Notes: generated by a model from the sequence alone, not told the origin. A stretch of 64,000 nt of DNA from Microbacterium pygmaeum (GCF_900100885.1 NZ_LT629692.1:992001-1056000); one strand, 5' to 3'; shown: positions 7,423 through 16,214, counted from the stretch's first letter. Numbers and translations: made by a program.

Positions 7423-8682
7423 TCAGTGCTCGCGTGCGGCGCCGGCCGATGCCTGGACCGTGAAGACGGTGGGGGAGCGGAATCCGGATGCCTCGAACGC
7501 GGCGATCGCCGCCTCCTGCACCGCCTCCACGCGGTCGTTGTCCACAAGGGCGATCGCCGCTCCGCCGAACCCGCCGCCGGTCATGCGCGCGCCGATCGCA
7601 CCGGCGGACATCGCCGCCTCCACGGCGGTGTCCAGCTCCGGGACCGAGATCTCGAAGTCGTCGCGCATCGAGGCGTGCGAAGCCAGCAGCAGGTCGCCGA
7701 TCGATCGTGGGCCGCTCTCGCGCAGGGTCCGCACGGTGTCCAGCACCCGCTGGTTCTCGGTGACGATGTGGCGGACGCGACGGAAGGTCACGTCATCCAT
7801 CATCGACTCGGCCCGATCGAGGTCGGAGGTCGCGAGGTCGCGCAGCGCCGGGACGCCCATGATCCGGGCTCCTCTCTCGCAGGCAGCCCGGCGCTCGCCG
7901 TAGCCGCCCGTCGAGTGTGCGTGTGTGACGCCGGTGTCGATCACGACCAGAGACAGGCCCGCTCCGGCGAAGCCGAGATCGACGACCTCCGTCTGCAGGG
8001 ACCGGCAGTCCAGGAAGATCGCCGCGTCGGCGCGGCCGAGCATCGAGGCCATCTGGTCCATGATCCCGGTGGGTGCGCCGACGGCCTCGTTCTCCGCGAT
8101 CCGGCCGACCCCGGCGAGCTCGACCCGGTCGAGCCCGAGCGTCCACGTGTCGTTCAGGGCGAGGGCGACGGCGCTCTCGATCGCGGCCGACGAGGAGAGC
8201 CCCGCGCCGATCGGCACGTCGGAGGCGATCGTCAGATCGACGCCGGGGAGCGCTGCCGGGTCGAGACCCGCCGCGCGCAGCAGCGCCCAGGCGACCCCGA
8301 GCGGGTAGGTCGCCCACTCCGGCACGGCGTCGCGCCCGTCCGGGAAGAGGATCTCGAGGTCGGCGATCCCGACCTCGACCGGCACCGGGTCCACCGTCGA
8401 GACGACGCGGATTCGCTGATCGCCGCGCGTGCCGAGCGCGACGTGGGTGCGCTGCGCGATCGCGAACGGCAGTACGAAGCCGTCGTTGTAGTCGGTGTGC
8501 TCACCGATCAGGTTCGCCCGGCCGGGCGCCGACCACACGCCCGCCGGGTCGGCGCCGGTCAGCTCTGCGAAGAGCGCGCGGGCCGCGGCATCCGGAGTGT
8601 GCCCGTTCACGGACGAACCGGGCCGCTCTGGGCTCTCCCGTCGCGGCGTGTTTCGTCCGTGAACGGCATCGGTGGGGGTCAT
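7423..8682 (-). CDS. galK: Galactokinase
   Basis: GHMP-family kinase that phosphorylates alpha-D-galactose at C1 with ATP, the first committed Leloir step. It contains the galactokinase signature GRANLIGEHTDYNDGF near the N-terminus, the ATP loop PIGAGLSSSAAIESA, and the C-terminal GARMTGGGFGGAAIALV. The ATG at 8682 overlaps the galT stop (ATGA) and has GAGGTG upstream, so translation is coupled to galT. This start gives 419 residues, about 25 to 30 more than usual: the extra N-terminal stretch is encoded by a family 2 palindrome (8604-8665) read in frame. The alternative GTG at 8610 would give a normal 395-residue enzyme but has no ribosome site. Confidence 0.93.
   Translation of the reverse strand: MTPTDAVHGRNTPRRESPERPGSSVNGHTPDAAARALFAELTGADPAGVWSAPGRANLIGEHTDYNDGFVLPFAIAQRTHVALGTRGDQRIRVVSTVDPVPVEVGIADLEILFPDGRDAVPEWATYPLGVAWALLRAAGLDPAALPGVDLTIASDVPIGAGLSSSAAIESAVALALNDTWTLGLDRVELAGVGRIAENEAVGAPTGIMDQMASMLGRADAAIFLDCRSLQTEVVDLGFAGAGLSLVVIDTGVTHAHSTGGYGERRAACERGARIMGVPALRDLATSDLDRAESMMDDVTFRRVRHIVTENQRVLDTVRTLRESGPRSIGDLLLASHASMRDDFEISVPELDTAVEAAMSAGAIGARMTGGGFGGAAIALVDNDRVEAVQEAAIAAFEASGFRSPTVFTVQASAGAAREH
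8604..8665. repeat. Palindromic element, family 2, stand-alone copy inside galK 5' end
   Basis: Inverted repeat with arms CGTTCACGGACGAA (8604-8617) and TTCGTCCGTGAACG (8652-8665). The right side extends into CGGCGTG. The arms match those of the copies at 51957-52022, 55120-55185 and 56229-56292. This copy lies between the galT stop and the conserved part of galK, and it is translated if the ATG at 8682 is used. Confidence 0.75.
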
Positions 8683-9854
8683 AGTGTCACCTCGGGGACG
8701 GTCGAGATCGCCTCGCGCAAGCGCTCGGCGGCGGTTTCGGGCGGGACATCGCCGATCCAGGCGCCCATGGCGGCCTCGGATCCGGCGAGGAATTTCAGCT
8801 TGTCGGCCGCACGGCGCGGCGAGGTCAGCTCCAGACGGAGGCGCACCGCGTCGCGGCCGACGTGCACAGGGGCCTGGTGCCACGCTGCGATGTAGGGCGT
8901 CGGGGAGTCGTACAGCGCGTCGATTCCGCGCAGCAGCCGCAGGTAGAGCGGCGCGAGTTCGTCGCGCTCGTCCGCGGTCGTTCCGGCGAGGTCGGCGACG
9001 TGGCGGTGCGGCATCAGGTGGACCTCGAGCGGCCAGCGTGCGGCGAACGGCACGAACGCCGTCCAGTGCTCGCCGCGCAGCAGCACACGCTCAGAGTCCT
9101 GCTCGAACGTCAGGATGCGCGCGAACAGCTCAGGCCCCTCGCGATCGATGGCGGCGAGCAGGCGCTGGGTACGCGGAGTGAGGTACGGGTACGAGTAGAT
9201 CTGCCCGTGCGGGTGGGCGAGGGTCACGCCGATCGCCTCGCCGCGGTTCTCGAACGGGAACACCTGTTCGATGCCGGGCAGCGCCGACAGCGCTGCGGTG
9301 CGGTCGGCCCACGCCTCGATGACGGTGCGTGCGCGTGTCGGGGTCTGGGTGCCGAAGGATCCGGCGTGCTCGGGGCTGAAGCAGACCACCTCGCAGCGGC
9401 CGACCGACGTGCGCGTCCGGCCGAGTCCGGGAGCATCCAGGTCGGCGAGACCGCGAGGGGGATCATCGGCTGCCGGTGCATCGCCGTACGCCTCGCGCAG
9501 GGCCGGCCCGAACGACGGTGAGCGGTTCTCGAACACGGCGACGTCGTAGCGCGACGGGATCTCCGACGGGTTCGTGGGCGTCTGCGGGGCGAGAGGGTCG
9601 AGCTCCGCCGGCGGCAGGAAGGCGCGGTTCTGCCGGGCGGCGGCGACAGAGATCCAGTCCCCGGTGAGCACGTCGCGCCGCATCGTCGCCGTCGCAGGGC
9701 GCGGGTCGAGGGCGCGTGCGTCGACGCCGCGATCCTCGCCGAGTTCGCTGCCCGGGTCGTCGAAGTAGATCAGCTCGCGGCCATCGGCCAGATGGGTCGT
9801 GCGCTTGGTCACGCCGAAACCGAGGGTTTCGGGAGCCGGTGCAGGAATGTTCAC
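8679..9854 (-). CDS. galT: Galactose-1-phosphate uridylyltransferase
   Basis: A 391-residue GalT. It exchanges UMP between UDP-glucose and galactose-1-phosphate through a covalent uridylyl-His intermediate. The active-site motif HPHGQ is present in GVTLAHPHGQIYSYPY, as are FENRSPSFGP and the C-terminal HQAPVH segment. The start is a GTG at 9854. This start lies inside the first of two LacI-type operators, so repressor binding would occlude the promoter and the start region. galT-galK form a tightly coupled two-gene operon opposite the LacI-type regulator at 9934. No galE is seen in the window. Confidence 0.93.
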   Translation of the reverse strand: MNIPAPAPETLGFGVTKRTTHLADGRELIYFDDPGSELGEDRGVDARALDPRPATATMRRDVLTGDWISVAAARQNRAFLPPAELDPLAPQTPTNPSEIPSRYDVAVFENRSPSFGPALREAYGDAPAADDPPRGLADLDAPGLGRTRTSVGRCEVVCFSPEHAGSFGTQTPTRARTVIEAWADRTAALSALPGIEQVFPFENRGEAIGVTLAHPHGQIYSYPYLTPRTQRLLAAIDREGPELFARILTFEQDSERVLLRGEHWTAFVPFAARWPLEVHLMPHRHVADLAGTTADERDELAPLYLRLLRGIDALYDSPTPYIAAWHQAPVHVGRDAVRLRLELTSPRRAADKLKFLAGSEAAMGAWIGDVPPETAAERLREAISTVPEVTL

Positions 9855-9862
9855 GTCAACAT
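9847..9862. promoter_or_regulatory. Operator 1 for the gal LacI/GalR-type regulator
   Basis: The 16-mer ATGTTCACGTCAACAT has arms ATGTT and AACAT around a centre with the CG dyad that LacI/GalR repressors prefer. It overlaps the GTG start of galT. A second site with the same arms lies 30 bp away, three helical turns, on the same DNA face. Confidence 0.75.
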
Positions 9863-9876
9863 GGTACGGCGCTGCT

Positions 9877-9892
9877 ATGTTATCGTCAACAT
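9877..9892. promoter_or_regulatory. Operator 2 for the gal LacI/GalR-type regulator
   Basis: ATGTTATCGTCAACAT, with the same ATGTT-N6-AACAT architecture as the site at 9847-9862. It lies between the divergent galT and regulator genes, where it can control both promoters. Confidence 0.75.
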
Positions 9893-9933
9893 TCCTGACT
9901 TATGCGCAGGAGCTCGGGCGCAAGGAGGTCCAG

Positions 9934-10920
9934 ATGGCACGGGTCTCGATGGCCGACGTCGCCGCCCGTGCCGGTGTGTCCGGGCAGACGGTGTCGCGGG
10001 TGGTCAACGACAGCCCGCGGGTGGATCCGCTCACGCGCGCCCGCGTCGAGGCGGCGATGGCGCAGCTGGGCTATCGGCCGCACCGAGCGGCCCGGGCGCT
10101 TCGCACCGGACGCACCCAGACCATCGGCCTGGTCGTGTCCACGCTCGCCACGATCGGGAACTCGCGGATGCTGCAGGCGGTGGCCGATGCCGCTGCCGTG
10201 CGCGGCTACGCCCTGACCGTCGTGACCGTGCCGGCGGCGCGCGAGCTCGCGGACGCGTTCGAGCGGCTGCGCGATCAGGGCGTGGACGGGGCGATCGTCC
10301 TGAACGAGGCCACCGCCCTTGCTCGCGACGCGGGAGTCCCAGCCGATGTCCGGGTGGTGGTCGTGGATTCCCCGCCGGATGACCGCTTCACGGTGGTGCA
10401 GTCCGATCACGAGTCCGGCGCCCGCGCGGCGACCGAGCACCTGCTGGCGGCGGGGCACGACACGGTGTGGCACATCGCCGGCCCGGAGGGCTCGTATGCC
10501 GCCGCTCAGCGCGAGCGCGGCTGGCGTGGGGCGCTGGAAGGTGCCGGCCGGGTCGCACCGCCGGTGCTGCGCGGGGATTGGAGCGCCGCCTCCGGCCACG
10601 TCGCGGGTGAAGCACTCGCTGAGCGCGGCGACGTCTCGGCGGTCTTCGTCGCGAACGATCAGATGGCGCTCGGCCTGCTGCGCGCGCTCGCCGACGCCGA
10701 CCGCGCTGTGCCGGAGGACGTCGCAGTCGTGGGCTTCGACGACGTCGCCGATGCGGCGGACTACCGGCCGCCGCTGAGCACCGTCCGCCAGGACTTCGAC
10801 GAGCTTGGCGAGCGCGCGGTGGACGCCCTGATCGCGGCCATCCACGGTGCCGCGCCGACCACCGCGCTGGTGCCGACGCGGTTGATCGTGCGAGCGAGCG
10901 CGGGCGAGTCCGGACGATAG
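9934..10920 (+). CDS. LacI/GalR-family repressor, probable regulator of galTK
   Basis: A 328-residue LacI-type regulator. The HTH and hinge lie at residues 1-60 (VSMADVAARAGVSGQTVSRV, then RPHRAARALRTGRTQTIGLV), followed by a periplasmic-binding-protein-like sensor domain with the conserved VVGFDDVADAADYRPPLSTV. The ATG at 9934 has AAGGAGG upstream. Divergence from galTK, with two matching operators between, makes it the likely galactose-responsive repressor of galTK and of itself. Glycerate kinase follows 9 bases downstream but has its own -10-like hexamer. Confidence 0.9.
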   Translation: MARVSMADVAARAGVSGQTVSRVVNDSPRVDPLTRARVEAAMAQLGYRPHRAARALRTGRTQTIGLVVSTLATIGNSRMLQAVADAAAVRGYALTVVTVPAARELADAFERLRDQGVDGAIVLNEATALARDAGVPADVRVVVVDSPPDDRFTVVQSDHESGARAATEHLLAAGHDTVWHIAGPEGSYAAAQRERGWRGALEGAGRVAPPVLRGDWSAASGHVAGEALAERGDVSAVFVANDQMALGLLRALADADRAVPEDVAVVGFDDVADAADYRPPLSTVRQDFDELGERAVDALIAAIHGAAPTTALVPTRLIVRASAGESGR

Positions 10921-10929
10921 CGTGGATGC

Positions 10930-12042
10930 GTGACCGTCGTCCTGGCTCCTGACTCGTTCAAAGGCACCCTCGGCGCCGCGGAGGTGGCGGCCGCCCTCGC
11001 CGACGGGTGGGCCGAGGTCCGCCCCGCCGACACCATCGTCCTCAAGCCGATGGCCGACGGTGGTGAGGGCACCCTCGACGCGTTCGCGCTCGCCGTTGCG
11101 GGCGCCCGCCGGATGCCGGTGACGGTGACCGGCCCCGACGGCGACCCCGTCGAAGCGTCCTGGGTGCTCCTGCCCGCCACGTCGGACAGTCCCGGCGAGA
11201 CCGGCGTCGTGGAACTCGCATCGACCTCGGGCATCGAGCTGGTCGCCGACCGGCTGCTCCCCGACGACGCGCACACGCTCGGCTTCGGCGAGGCGGTCGC
11301 CGCCGCCCTCGACCATGGGGTGGCGCGGCTGCTGCTCGGCATCGGCAGCAGTTCGTCCACCGACGGCGGCACCGGAGTGCTCACCGCGCTCGGAGCGCGA
11401 TTCACGGATGCCGCGGGCGCGCCGATCCCGCTGGGCGCGCGCGGCCTGGACGCCGTCGCGGCGGCTGACCTATCGGCGCTGCGCGCCCTGCCCGAGCACG
11501 GCGTGATCGTGCTCACCGATGTGACCAACCCGCTTCTCGGGCCTACCGGTGCCGCTGCAGTCTTCGGCCCGCAGAAGGGGCTCGACGCCGCCGGCGTGCT
11601 CCGGGCCGAGGCCGGGCTCGCGCGCCTCGCCGCCCTGCTGCCGGTCGATGCGCAGGCGCCGGGCGCGGGCGCCGCCGGTGGCACCGGTTTCGGACTGCTG
11701 GCCTGGGGCGCGGCGCTCGTGCCCGGCGCTGCCGCCGTGGCCGACATCATCGGTCTGTCCGACGCCGTGGCAGCGGCATCCGTCGTCCTGACCGGAGAGG
11801 GGTCGTATGACGGACAGTCGGCGGCAGGCAAGGCACCCGCCCATGTGGCCTCGATCGCGCGCGCGGCGGGCGTGCCGGTCGCCGTCGCTGCCGGACGGAT
11901 CGCCGAGGATGCCGACACGTCGGCGCTCGCGGCATCCGTCTCCCTCACCGACCTCGCCGGTTCCTCGGCCGCGGCGATGACCGACACGGCTCGGTGGCTG
12001 CGCGAGGCCGGAAGACGCCTCGCGACATCGCTCAGCGGCTGA
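10930..12042 (+). CDS. Glycerate kinase (GlxK/GarK type)
   Basis: A 370-residue enzyme of the type 1 glycerate kinase family, which phosphorylates D-glycerate with ATP in the cytosol. It starts VVLAPDSFKGTLGAAEVAAA, the family hallmark, then has MADGGEGTLDAF near residue 40, GIGSSSSTDGGTG about 140, and VLTGEGSYDGQSAAGKAP about 280. The GTG at 10930 lies six bases after TAGCGT (10918-10923), a hexamer that begins in the previous gene's stop codon. Its stop converges on the serine hydrolase gene with six bases between. Confidence 0.9.
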   Translation: MTVVLAPDSFKGTLGAAEVAAALADGWAEVRPADTIVLKPMADGGEGTLDAFALAVAGARRMPVTVTGPDGDPVEASWVLLPATSDSPGETGVVELASTSGIELVADRLLPDDAHTLGFGEAVAAALDHGVARLLLGIGSSSSTDGGTGVLTALGARFTDAAGAPIPLGARGLDAVAAADLSALRALPEHGVIVLTDVTNPLLGPTGAAAVFGPQKGLDAAGVLRAEAGLARLAALLPVDAQAPGAGAAGGTGFGLLAWGAALVPGAAAVADIIGLSDAVAAASVVLTGEGSYDGQSAAGKAPAHVASIARAAGVPVAVAAGRIAEDADTSALAASVSLTDLAGSSAAAMTDTARWLREAGRRLATSLSG

Positions 12043-12048
12043 GGTCGC

Positions 12049-13029
12049 TCAGATCGCGCTGACGACGGCGTTGTGCAGCTCGTCGCCGTCGACGCCTGGC
12101 CGTTGCGCCCGGTTGGTGAGCAGGACGTGCACGACGCCCGCGGTCGGGTGGATCCAGAACTCCGCGCCCGCCCAGCCGCCGTGGCCGTACACGTCGCGAT
12201 CGATCAGGCCCGGCGCCCGTCTGCGGAGGTTCCAGGTGAAGCCCCAGTCCGACCCGCGCTCCGGCGGGTAGGGATCCAGACTCGGGATACCTTCGGTCAG
12301 CGGGCGCAGCATCATCGCCAGCCCCGGCGCACGCAGCACCGGGTCGCCACGACGCAGGAGCGCGGCGCCGACGGCGAGCAGGTCGCAGGCCCGCCCGAGC
12401 AGACCCGCACCGGGACTCCGCAGCGCACGGAAGCGATCGGTCCGGAAGCCGACCGCCTCGGCGTCGATCACCGCGTGCGGGTCGACGGAGGGGTCGAGGG
12501 TGAAACCGTCCGCGCCGATCGGCGCAGCCCAGTCGTGCACGGCCTGGTCCCACTCCACGCCGGTGGCGTGCTGGGTGAGGGCGGCGATCCCCTCGAAGGC
12601 GAGGGTGGAGTAACGCGACACGGTGCCGGCGGCGAAGTCCCGTCCCGCCGTCAGGATCGACTGCCGGAGCGGCACGGCATCATCGAGCGGAGGCTCGGTG
12701 ATGCCGGACGTGTGACTGGCGAGATGGCGCAGGCGCACGGTGTCGTCGCGACCCGCCCCGAAGTCCGGCAGCGCGGCGGCGAGCGGAGTCTCGGGAGTCA
12801 GCAGCCCACGCTCGATCGCACGCATCGCGGTGATGCCCATCAGGGGCTTCGTGACCGAGAAGAGCGGGTAGTGGTCCTCGACGCGCGCGACCCGGCCGTC
12901 CGTCGCGCCGAAGGCGTCGAGCGCGATCACGCCGTCGGCGTCGGCGATGCCGAGGACGGCCGTCGGGAGGCGACCGCCGTCGACCTGACGCCGAGCCCAG
13001 TCGAATGCCGCCGAGTACGCGCTGCTCAC
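12049..13029 (-). CDS. Serine hydrolase, beta-lactamase/EstB-like family
   Basis: A 326-residue protein of the class C beta-lactamase/esterase fold. The SxxK nucleophile motif is SVTK (Ser58, Lys61), a Tyr motif occurs at RYSTLAF, and a C-terminal HGG segment (YGHGGWAGAEFW) replaces the KTG motif, as in EstB-type esterases. No signal peptide is present, so it is cytosolic and more likely an esterase or amidase than a resistance enzyme. The GTG start (13029) overlaps the previous gene's stop (GTGA), which places it third in an operon with the Gfo/Idh dehydrogenase and the acetylesterase-like hydrolase. Confidence 0.8.
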   Translation of the reverse strand: MSSAYSAAFDWARRQVDGGRLPTAVLGIADADGVIALDAFGATDGRVARVEDHYPLFSVTKPLMGITAMRAIERGLLTPETPLAAALPDFGAGRDDTVRLRHLASHTSGITEPPLDDAVPLRQSILTAGRDFAAGTVSRYSTLAFEGIAALTQHATGVEWDQAVHDWAAPIGADGFTLDPSVDPHAVIDAEAVGFRTDRFRALRSPGAGLLGRACDLLAVGAALLRRGDPVLRAPGLAMMLRPLTEGIPSLDPYPPERGSDWGFTWNLRRRAPGLIDRDVYGHGGWAGAEFWIHPTAGVVHVLLTNRAQRPGVDGDELHNAVVSAI

Positions 13030-13685
13030 GATCGTCCTTCCGCCGACGGTGCGATGAAGCCGCGCGATCGCAGCCAGTTCTCGATGAGCGCCCGGGAGGC
13101 GATCCCCGCCGGTTCGTCGATGCCCACGCCGTGCCGCCCGGCACGCTCGAGCACGTGCAGCTCGTGCGGTGCACCGGCTGCCGCGAATGCCGCGGCCAGA
13201 CGATAGCTGTTCGCGGCGACCGGCACGGCGTCATCGTCAGCGCCCGACCAGAGGAACAGGGGCGGGCTGTCGGCGGTGACGAGGTTCTCCAGCGACAGCT
13301 CGTTCCCGAGATCAGGATCGGGGTCGGGGCCGAGCAGGATGTCGCGGGAGCCGGCATGCGCATCGGCGCCCATCGTGACGACGGGGTAGCACAGCACGCC
13401 GAAGTCGGCCCGTTCGTCCGGTCCGCCGGTCAGGCACGCCATGCCGGCGAGGTGACCGCCGGCTGAGAACCCGAGCACGCCGACGACGGAGCTCGTGGCG
13501 CGCTCCCGCGCGATCTCGGTGCGAACCGCGTCGATCGGAGCGGGATGGGCGACGCGAACGGGGTAGTCGACGACGCGCGCACGCAGTCCGAGCCCACGCA
13601 GCCACGCAGCGACCGGCTCGCCCTCGTGGTCGGCCCGATACTCGTAGCCGCCGCCGGGGAGGACGAGGATGCTCACCTCGCTCAT
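13026..13685 (-). CDS. Alpha/beta hydrolase, acetylxylan esterase/BD-FAE-like
   Basis: A 219-residue hydrolase. The oxyanion loop reads LPGGGYEYRADHEGEPVAAW, the nucleophile elbow is GFSAGGHLAG, the acid is in WSGADDDAVPV and the catalytic His in AGRHGVG. This pattern fits small sugar-acetyl esterases that remove O-acetyl groups from xylan or pectin oligosaccharides. Both ends overlap neighbours by four bases (ATGA with the dehydrogenase upstream, GTGA with the serine hydrolase downstream), so the operon is translationally coupled. The sugar-catabolic context supports a deacetylation role, by inference. Confidence 0.75.
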   Translation of the reverse strand: MSEVSILVLPGGGYEYRADHEGEPVAAWLRGLGLRARVVDYPVRVAHPAPIDAVRTEIARERATSSVVGVLGFSAGGHLAGMACLTGGPDERADFGVLCYPVVTMGADAHAGSRDILLGPDPDPDLGNELSLENLVTADSPPLFLWSGADDDAVPVAANSYRLAAAFAAAGAPHELHVLERAGRHGVGIDEPAGIASRALIENWLRSRGFIAPSAEGRS

Positions 13686-15010
13686 CGGCGGCTCAGGAGC
13701 GGGATGCCGAGGTCGGCGACCCGCACGGGCTGGCCCGTCTCGAGCGAGCGGTTCCCGGCGATGCCGACCGCGATCGACTGCACGCCGTCGGTCCAGTCCG
13801 CGGGGCGGCCGAGCGGATCGTCGGACGGCCCGACGAACACATCGGCCAGCAGGAGTGCGTCTCCGCCCCCGTGTCCTCCCGCCTCGGCGGGGATCTGCAC
13901 CTCGACCGCTTCGCTCCAGTGACGCTGAACGAGCAGACGCTCGCCCTCCGGCCTGGTCGACGCGCCCGCGCCGGCGTGGACGGCGCTCGGATCCAGCGCC
14001 GGGTGCAGGCCTTCCCCCGCCAGGACGGCGCCCCGCTCGATGACCTCGAGTTCGGCGCGGCCTTCGGTGCCGTTCACCGCGACGCGGTAGCCCTCCCACG
14101 GCGCGTGGGCGTTCAGCGAATAGCTCAGAGTCGCACCGGAGGCGTAGTCCACGACCAGGGCGAGGTTGTCCTCGATGGTGATCCCGGAGGAGAAGACGTC
14201 CTGATCGCGGAGATACCCGTCGTGCTGTTCGGCGTCGAGGTAGAGCTGCGCGAGCTGAGGATCGTCGCGCAGGTCGAGTTCGAACGCGTCGTGGTCGCCG
14301 TCATGGGTGCCGCGGGCGGGCCGATCCGCGAGTCCGCGCTCTGCCGCGTTCTCATCGCCGTAGAAGCGCAGCCCGCCGGAGGCGAACACCCGCACCGGGG
14401 TCGAGCGGATCCACCAGTTGACGAGGTCGAAGTGGTGGCTGGATTTGTGCACCAGCAGTCCGCCGGAGTGGACCTTCTGGCGGTGCCAGCGGCGGAAGTA
14501 GTCGGCGCCGTGCTTGGTGTCCAGCATCCAGGAGAAGTCGATCGAGGTGACCTGCCCGATCAGTCCGTCCTGGATCACCTGGCGCAGTGCGCTGTTGCGC
14601 GGCGAGTACCGGTAGTTGAAGGTGAGCACCACCGAGCGCCCGGTGCGCTCGGCCGCTGCTTCGATCGCCGCCGCACTCTCCGCGTCGATCGTCAGCGGCT
14701 TCTCGACGACGACGTCGGCGCCTGCCTCGAGCGAGCGGACGATGAGTCCCGCGTGCTGGTCGTCCCTCGCGGTGACGATGACCCGGTCGATGCGCTCGGC
14801 GCGGATCATCTCCTCGAGGTCGTCGGGGCTCCACAGGCTCGGTGCGTCCTGACCGCGGGAGACGACCCGTTCGAGGTGATGCTGGGCGCGGACCGGGTTG
14901 GGCTCGCCGATGGCGACGAGGCTCGCCCGGTCGGCGTACTCGCCCGTGATCGCGTCGACGTACATGTGCGCGCGAGACCCCGCGCCGAGGAGGGCATAGC
15001 GTCGTCGCAC
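13682..15010 (-). CDS. Gfo/Idh/MocA-family dehydrogenase
   Basis: A 442-residue NAD(P)-dependent dehydrogenase. The N-terminal Rossmann fold begins RYALLGAGSRAHMYVDAI, followed by the family VVEKPLTIDAESAAAIEAAA segment carrying the EKP Lys, and a C-terminal GFO_IDH_MocA domain. The HSGGLLVHKSSHHFDLVNWW segment supplies the catalytic His region. The long C-terminal part and the MLDTKHGADYFRRWH stretch resemble members that act on glycosides or uronates. The GTG at 15010 is chosen because AAAGG lies about nine bases upstream, while the longer frame lacks a ribosome site and runs through a LacI operator. It is the first gene of a three-gene operon facing the LacI gene at 15136. Confidence 0.85.
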   Translation of the reverse strand: MRRRYALLGAGSRAHMYVDAITGEYADRASLVAIGEPNPVRAQHHLERVVSRGQDAPSLWSPDDLEEMIRAERIDRVIVTARDDQHAGLIVRSLEAGADVVVEKPLTIDAESAAAIEAAAERTGRSVVLTFNYRYSPRNSALRQVIQDGLIGQVTSIDFSWMLDTKHGADYFRRWHRQKVHSGGLLVHKSSHHFDLVNWWIRSTPVRVFASGGLRFYGDENAAERGLADRPARGTHDGDHDAFELDLRDDPQLAQLYLDAEQHDGYLRDQDVFSSGITIEDNLALVVDYASGATLSYSLNAHAPWEGYRVAVNGTEGRAELEVIERGAVLAGEGLHPALDPSAVHAGAGASTRPEGERLLVQRHWSEAVEVQIPAEAGGHGGGDALLLADVFVGPSDDPLGRPADWTDGVQSIAVGIAGNRSLETGQPVRVADLGIPLLSRR

Positions 15011-15035
15011 TGCTCCGAACCTTTCATCGTTCGCT

Positions 15036-15050
15036 GAGAAACCGCTTTCC
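15036..15050. promoter_or_regulatory. LacI-type operator upstream of the Gfo/Idh operon
   Basis: GAGAAACCGCTTTCC, a GAAAnCGnTTTC-type palindrome 26 bases before the dehydrogenase start, within the divergent promoter region. Confidence 0.65.
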
Positions 15051-15085
15051 GACGATAGCACGCGGGCACGTCTGACACACTGGGC

Positions 15086-15099
15086 GGCAACCGTTTCCC
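15086..15099. promoter_or_regulatory. LacI-type operator upstream of the second LacI gene
   Basis: GGCAACCGTTTCCC, a partial match to the GAAAnCGnTTTC consensus, 36 bases before the regulator start. Its centre is about 50 bp from that of the site at 15036-15050. Confidence 0.5.
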
Positions 15100-15135
15100 G
15101 GCGAAGGCGAACGGGCGGGGAGAACGGGGACGGGC

Positions 15136-16146
15136 GTGGCGCGTGTCGGCATCCGTGATGTCGCCCTTCGGGCCGGCGTTTCGATCAGCACCGTCTCCAA
15201 CGCGCTCAACAAGCCGGACACCGTCAGTGCTGCGCTCGTCTCGAAGGTGACAGCGGCCGCCGAGTCGCTCGGGTACGTGCCGCTGCAGGCAGCGCGCCAA
15301 CTGCGCGCCCGCCGCAGCGGGCTGCTGGGCATGACGGTCATCAACATCGCCAACCCGTTCTTCGCCGCGCTGGTCAGCGGAGCCGAAGAGGCCGCAGCCG
15401 CCGCGGGGTATCGGATCCTCGTCGGCAACAGCGACGACGACGTCGTCAAGGAGCGCGGCCACATCGAGCTGTTCGAGCGGGTCGAGGTCGAGGGGATGCT
15501 GATCTCGCCCTACGGCGTTTCGGCCGCATCGCTGGAGCGGCTGAGGGTGCGGCGGATCCCGGTCGTCCTCGTCGATGCGGTGGACGATGCCGGGCAGCTG
15601 TCCTCCGTGTCATTCGACGATGTCGCCGGCGGCCGCCTCGCCGCCGACCACCTGCTCGCTCAGGGCCGGCGATCCCTCGCTTTCGTCGGCGCGCGCGAAG
15701 AGGTGCGACAGGTGCGCGAGCGGCTGCAGGGGACCCGCGATGCGGTCGCCGCGTGCCCCGATTCCCGGCTGGACGTCATCTGGTCGTCGCGGACGACGGC
15801 CTCGGTCGGTCAGACGCTCGGCGCGCGAATCGCGGCGATGCCCGCCGACTCACGACCGGAGGGCATCGTCACGACCAACGATCATCTGGCCTGCGGATTG
15901 GTGTACGGGTTGATCAGCTCCGGGGTGCGGGTGCCGGGAGAGATCGCGGTCGTCGGCTACGACGACATCGAGTTCGCCTCCGTCGCCGCCGTGCCGCTGA
16001 CGTCCGTTCGGCAGCCCGCGCGCGAGATGGGCCGCCACGCCGGCGAGGTGCTCGTGCGCGCCATCGCCGCCGGCGCCGAGGCGGTGCGCGAGACGGTCGT
16101 CTTCCGTCCCGAGCTGTCGGTGCGGGAGTCGACGAGCGGATACTGA
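15136..16146 (+). CDS. LacI-family transcriptional regulator
   Basis: A 336-residue LacI-type repressor. The HTH is at residues 3-25 (GIRDVALRAGVSISTVSNAL) with a hinge of LQAARQLRARRSGLLGM. The sensor domain contains VINIANPFFAALVSGAEEAA and GEIAVVGYDDIEFASVAAVP. It faces the Gfo/Idh-esterase operon with two operators in between, and it stands 68 bases ahead of the lyase operon, whose first codons carry another operator of the same type. It therefore probably controls both directions. The ligand is unknown. Confidence 0.88.
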   Translation: MARVGIRDVALRAGVSISTVSNALNKPDTVSAALVSKVTAAAESLGYVPLQAARQLRARRSGLLGMTVINIANPFFAALVSGAEEAAAAAGYRILVGNSDDDVVKERGHIELFERVEVEGMLISPYGVSAASLERLRVRRIPVVLVDAVDDAGQLSSVSFDDVAGGRLAADHLLAQGRRSLAFVGAREEVRQVRERLQGTRDAVAACPDSRLDVIWSSRTTASVGQTLGARIAAMPADSRPEGIVTTNDHLACGLVYGLISSGVRVPGEIAVVGYDDIEFASVAAVPLTSVRQPAREMGRHAGEVLVRAIAAGAEAVRETVVFRPELSVRESTSGY

Positions 16147-16214
16147 GGGCGCCGCGGCGTCCGGATTCTCCCGCGGGGTGTCGCCTCGGCGGAGAGCGCG
16201 GCTAGCATGTCGTC

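Noticed and set aside
12049..13029. Beta-lactamase resistance gene
   Set aside because: It has the SxxK nucleophile but no signal peptide and an HGG motif in place of KTG, and it sits in a sugar/esterase operon, so an esterase-type hydrolase is more likely.
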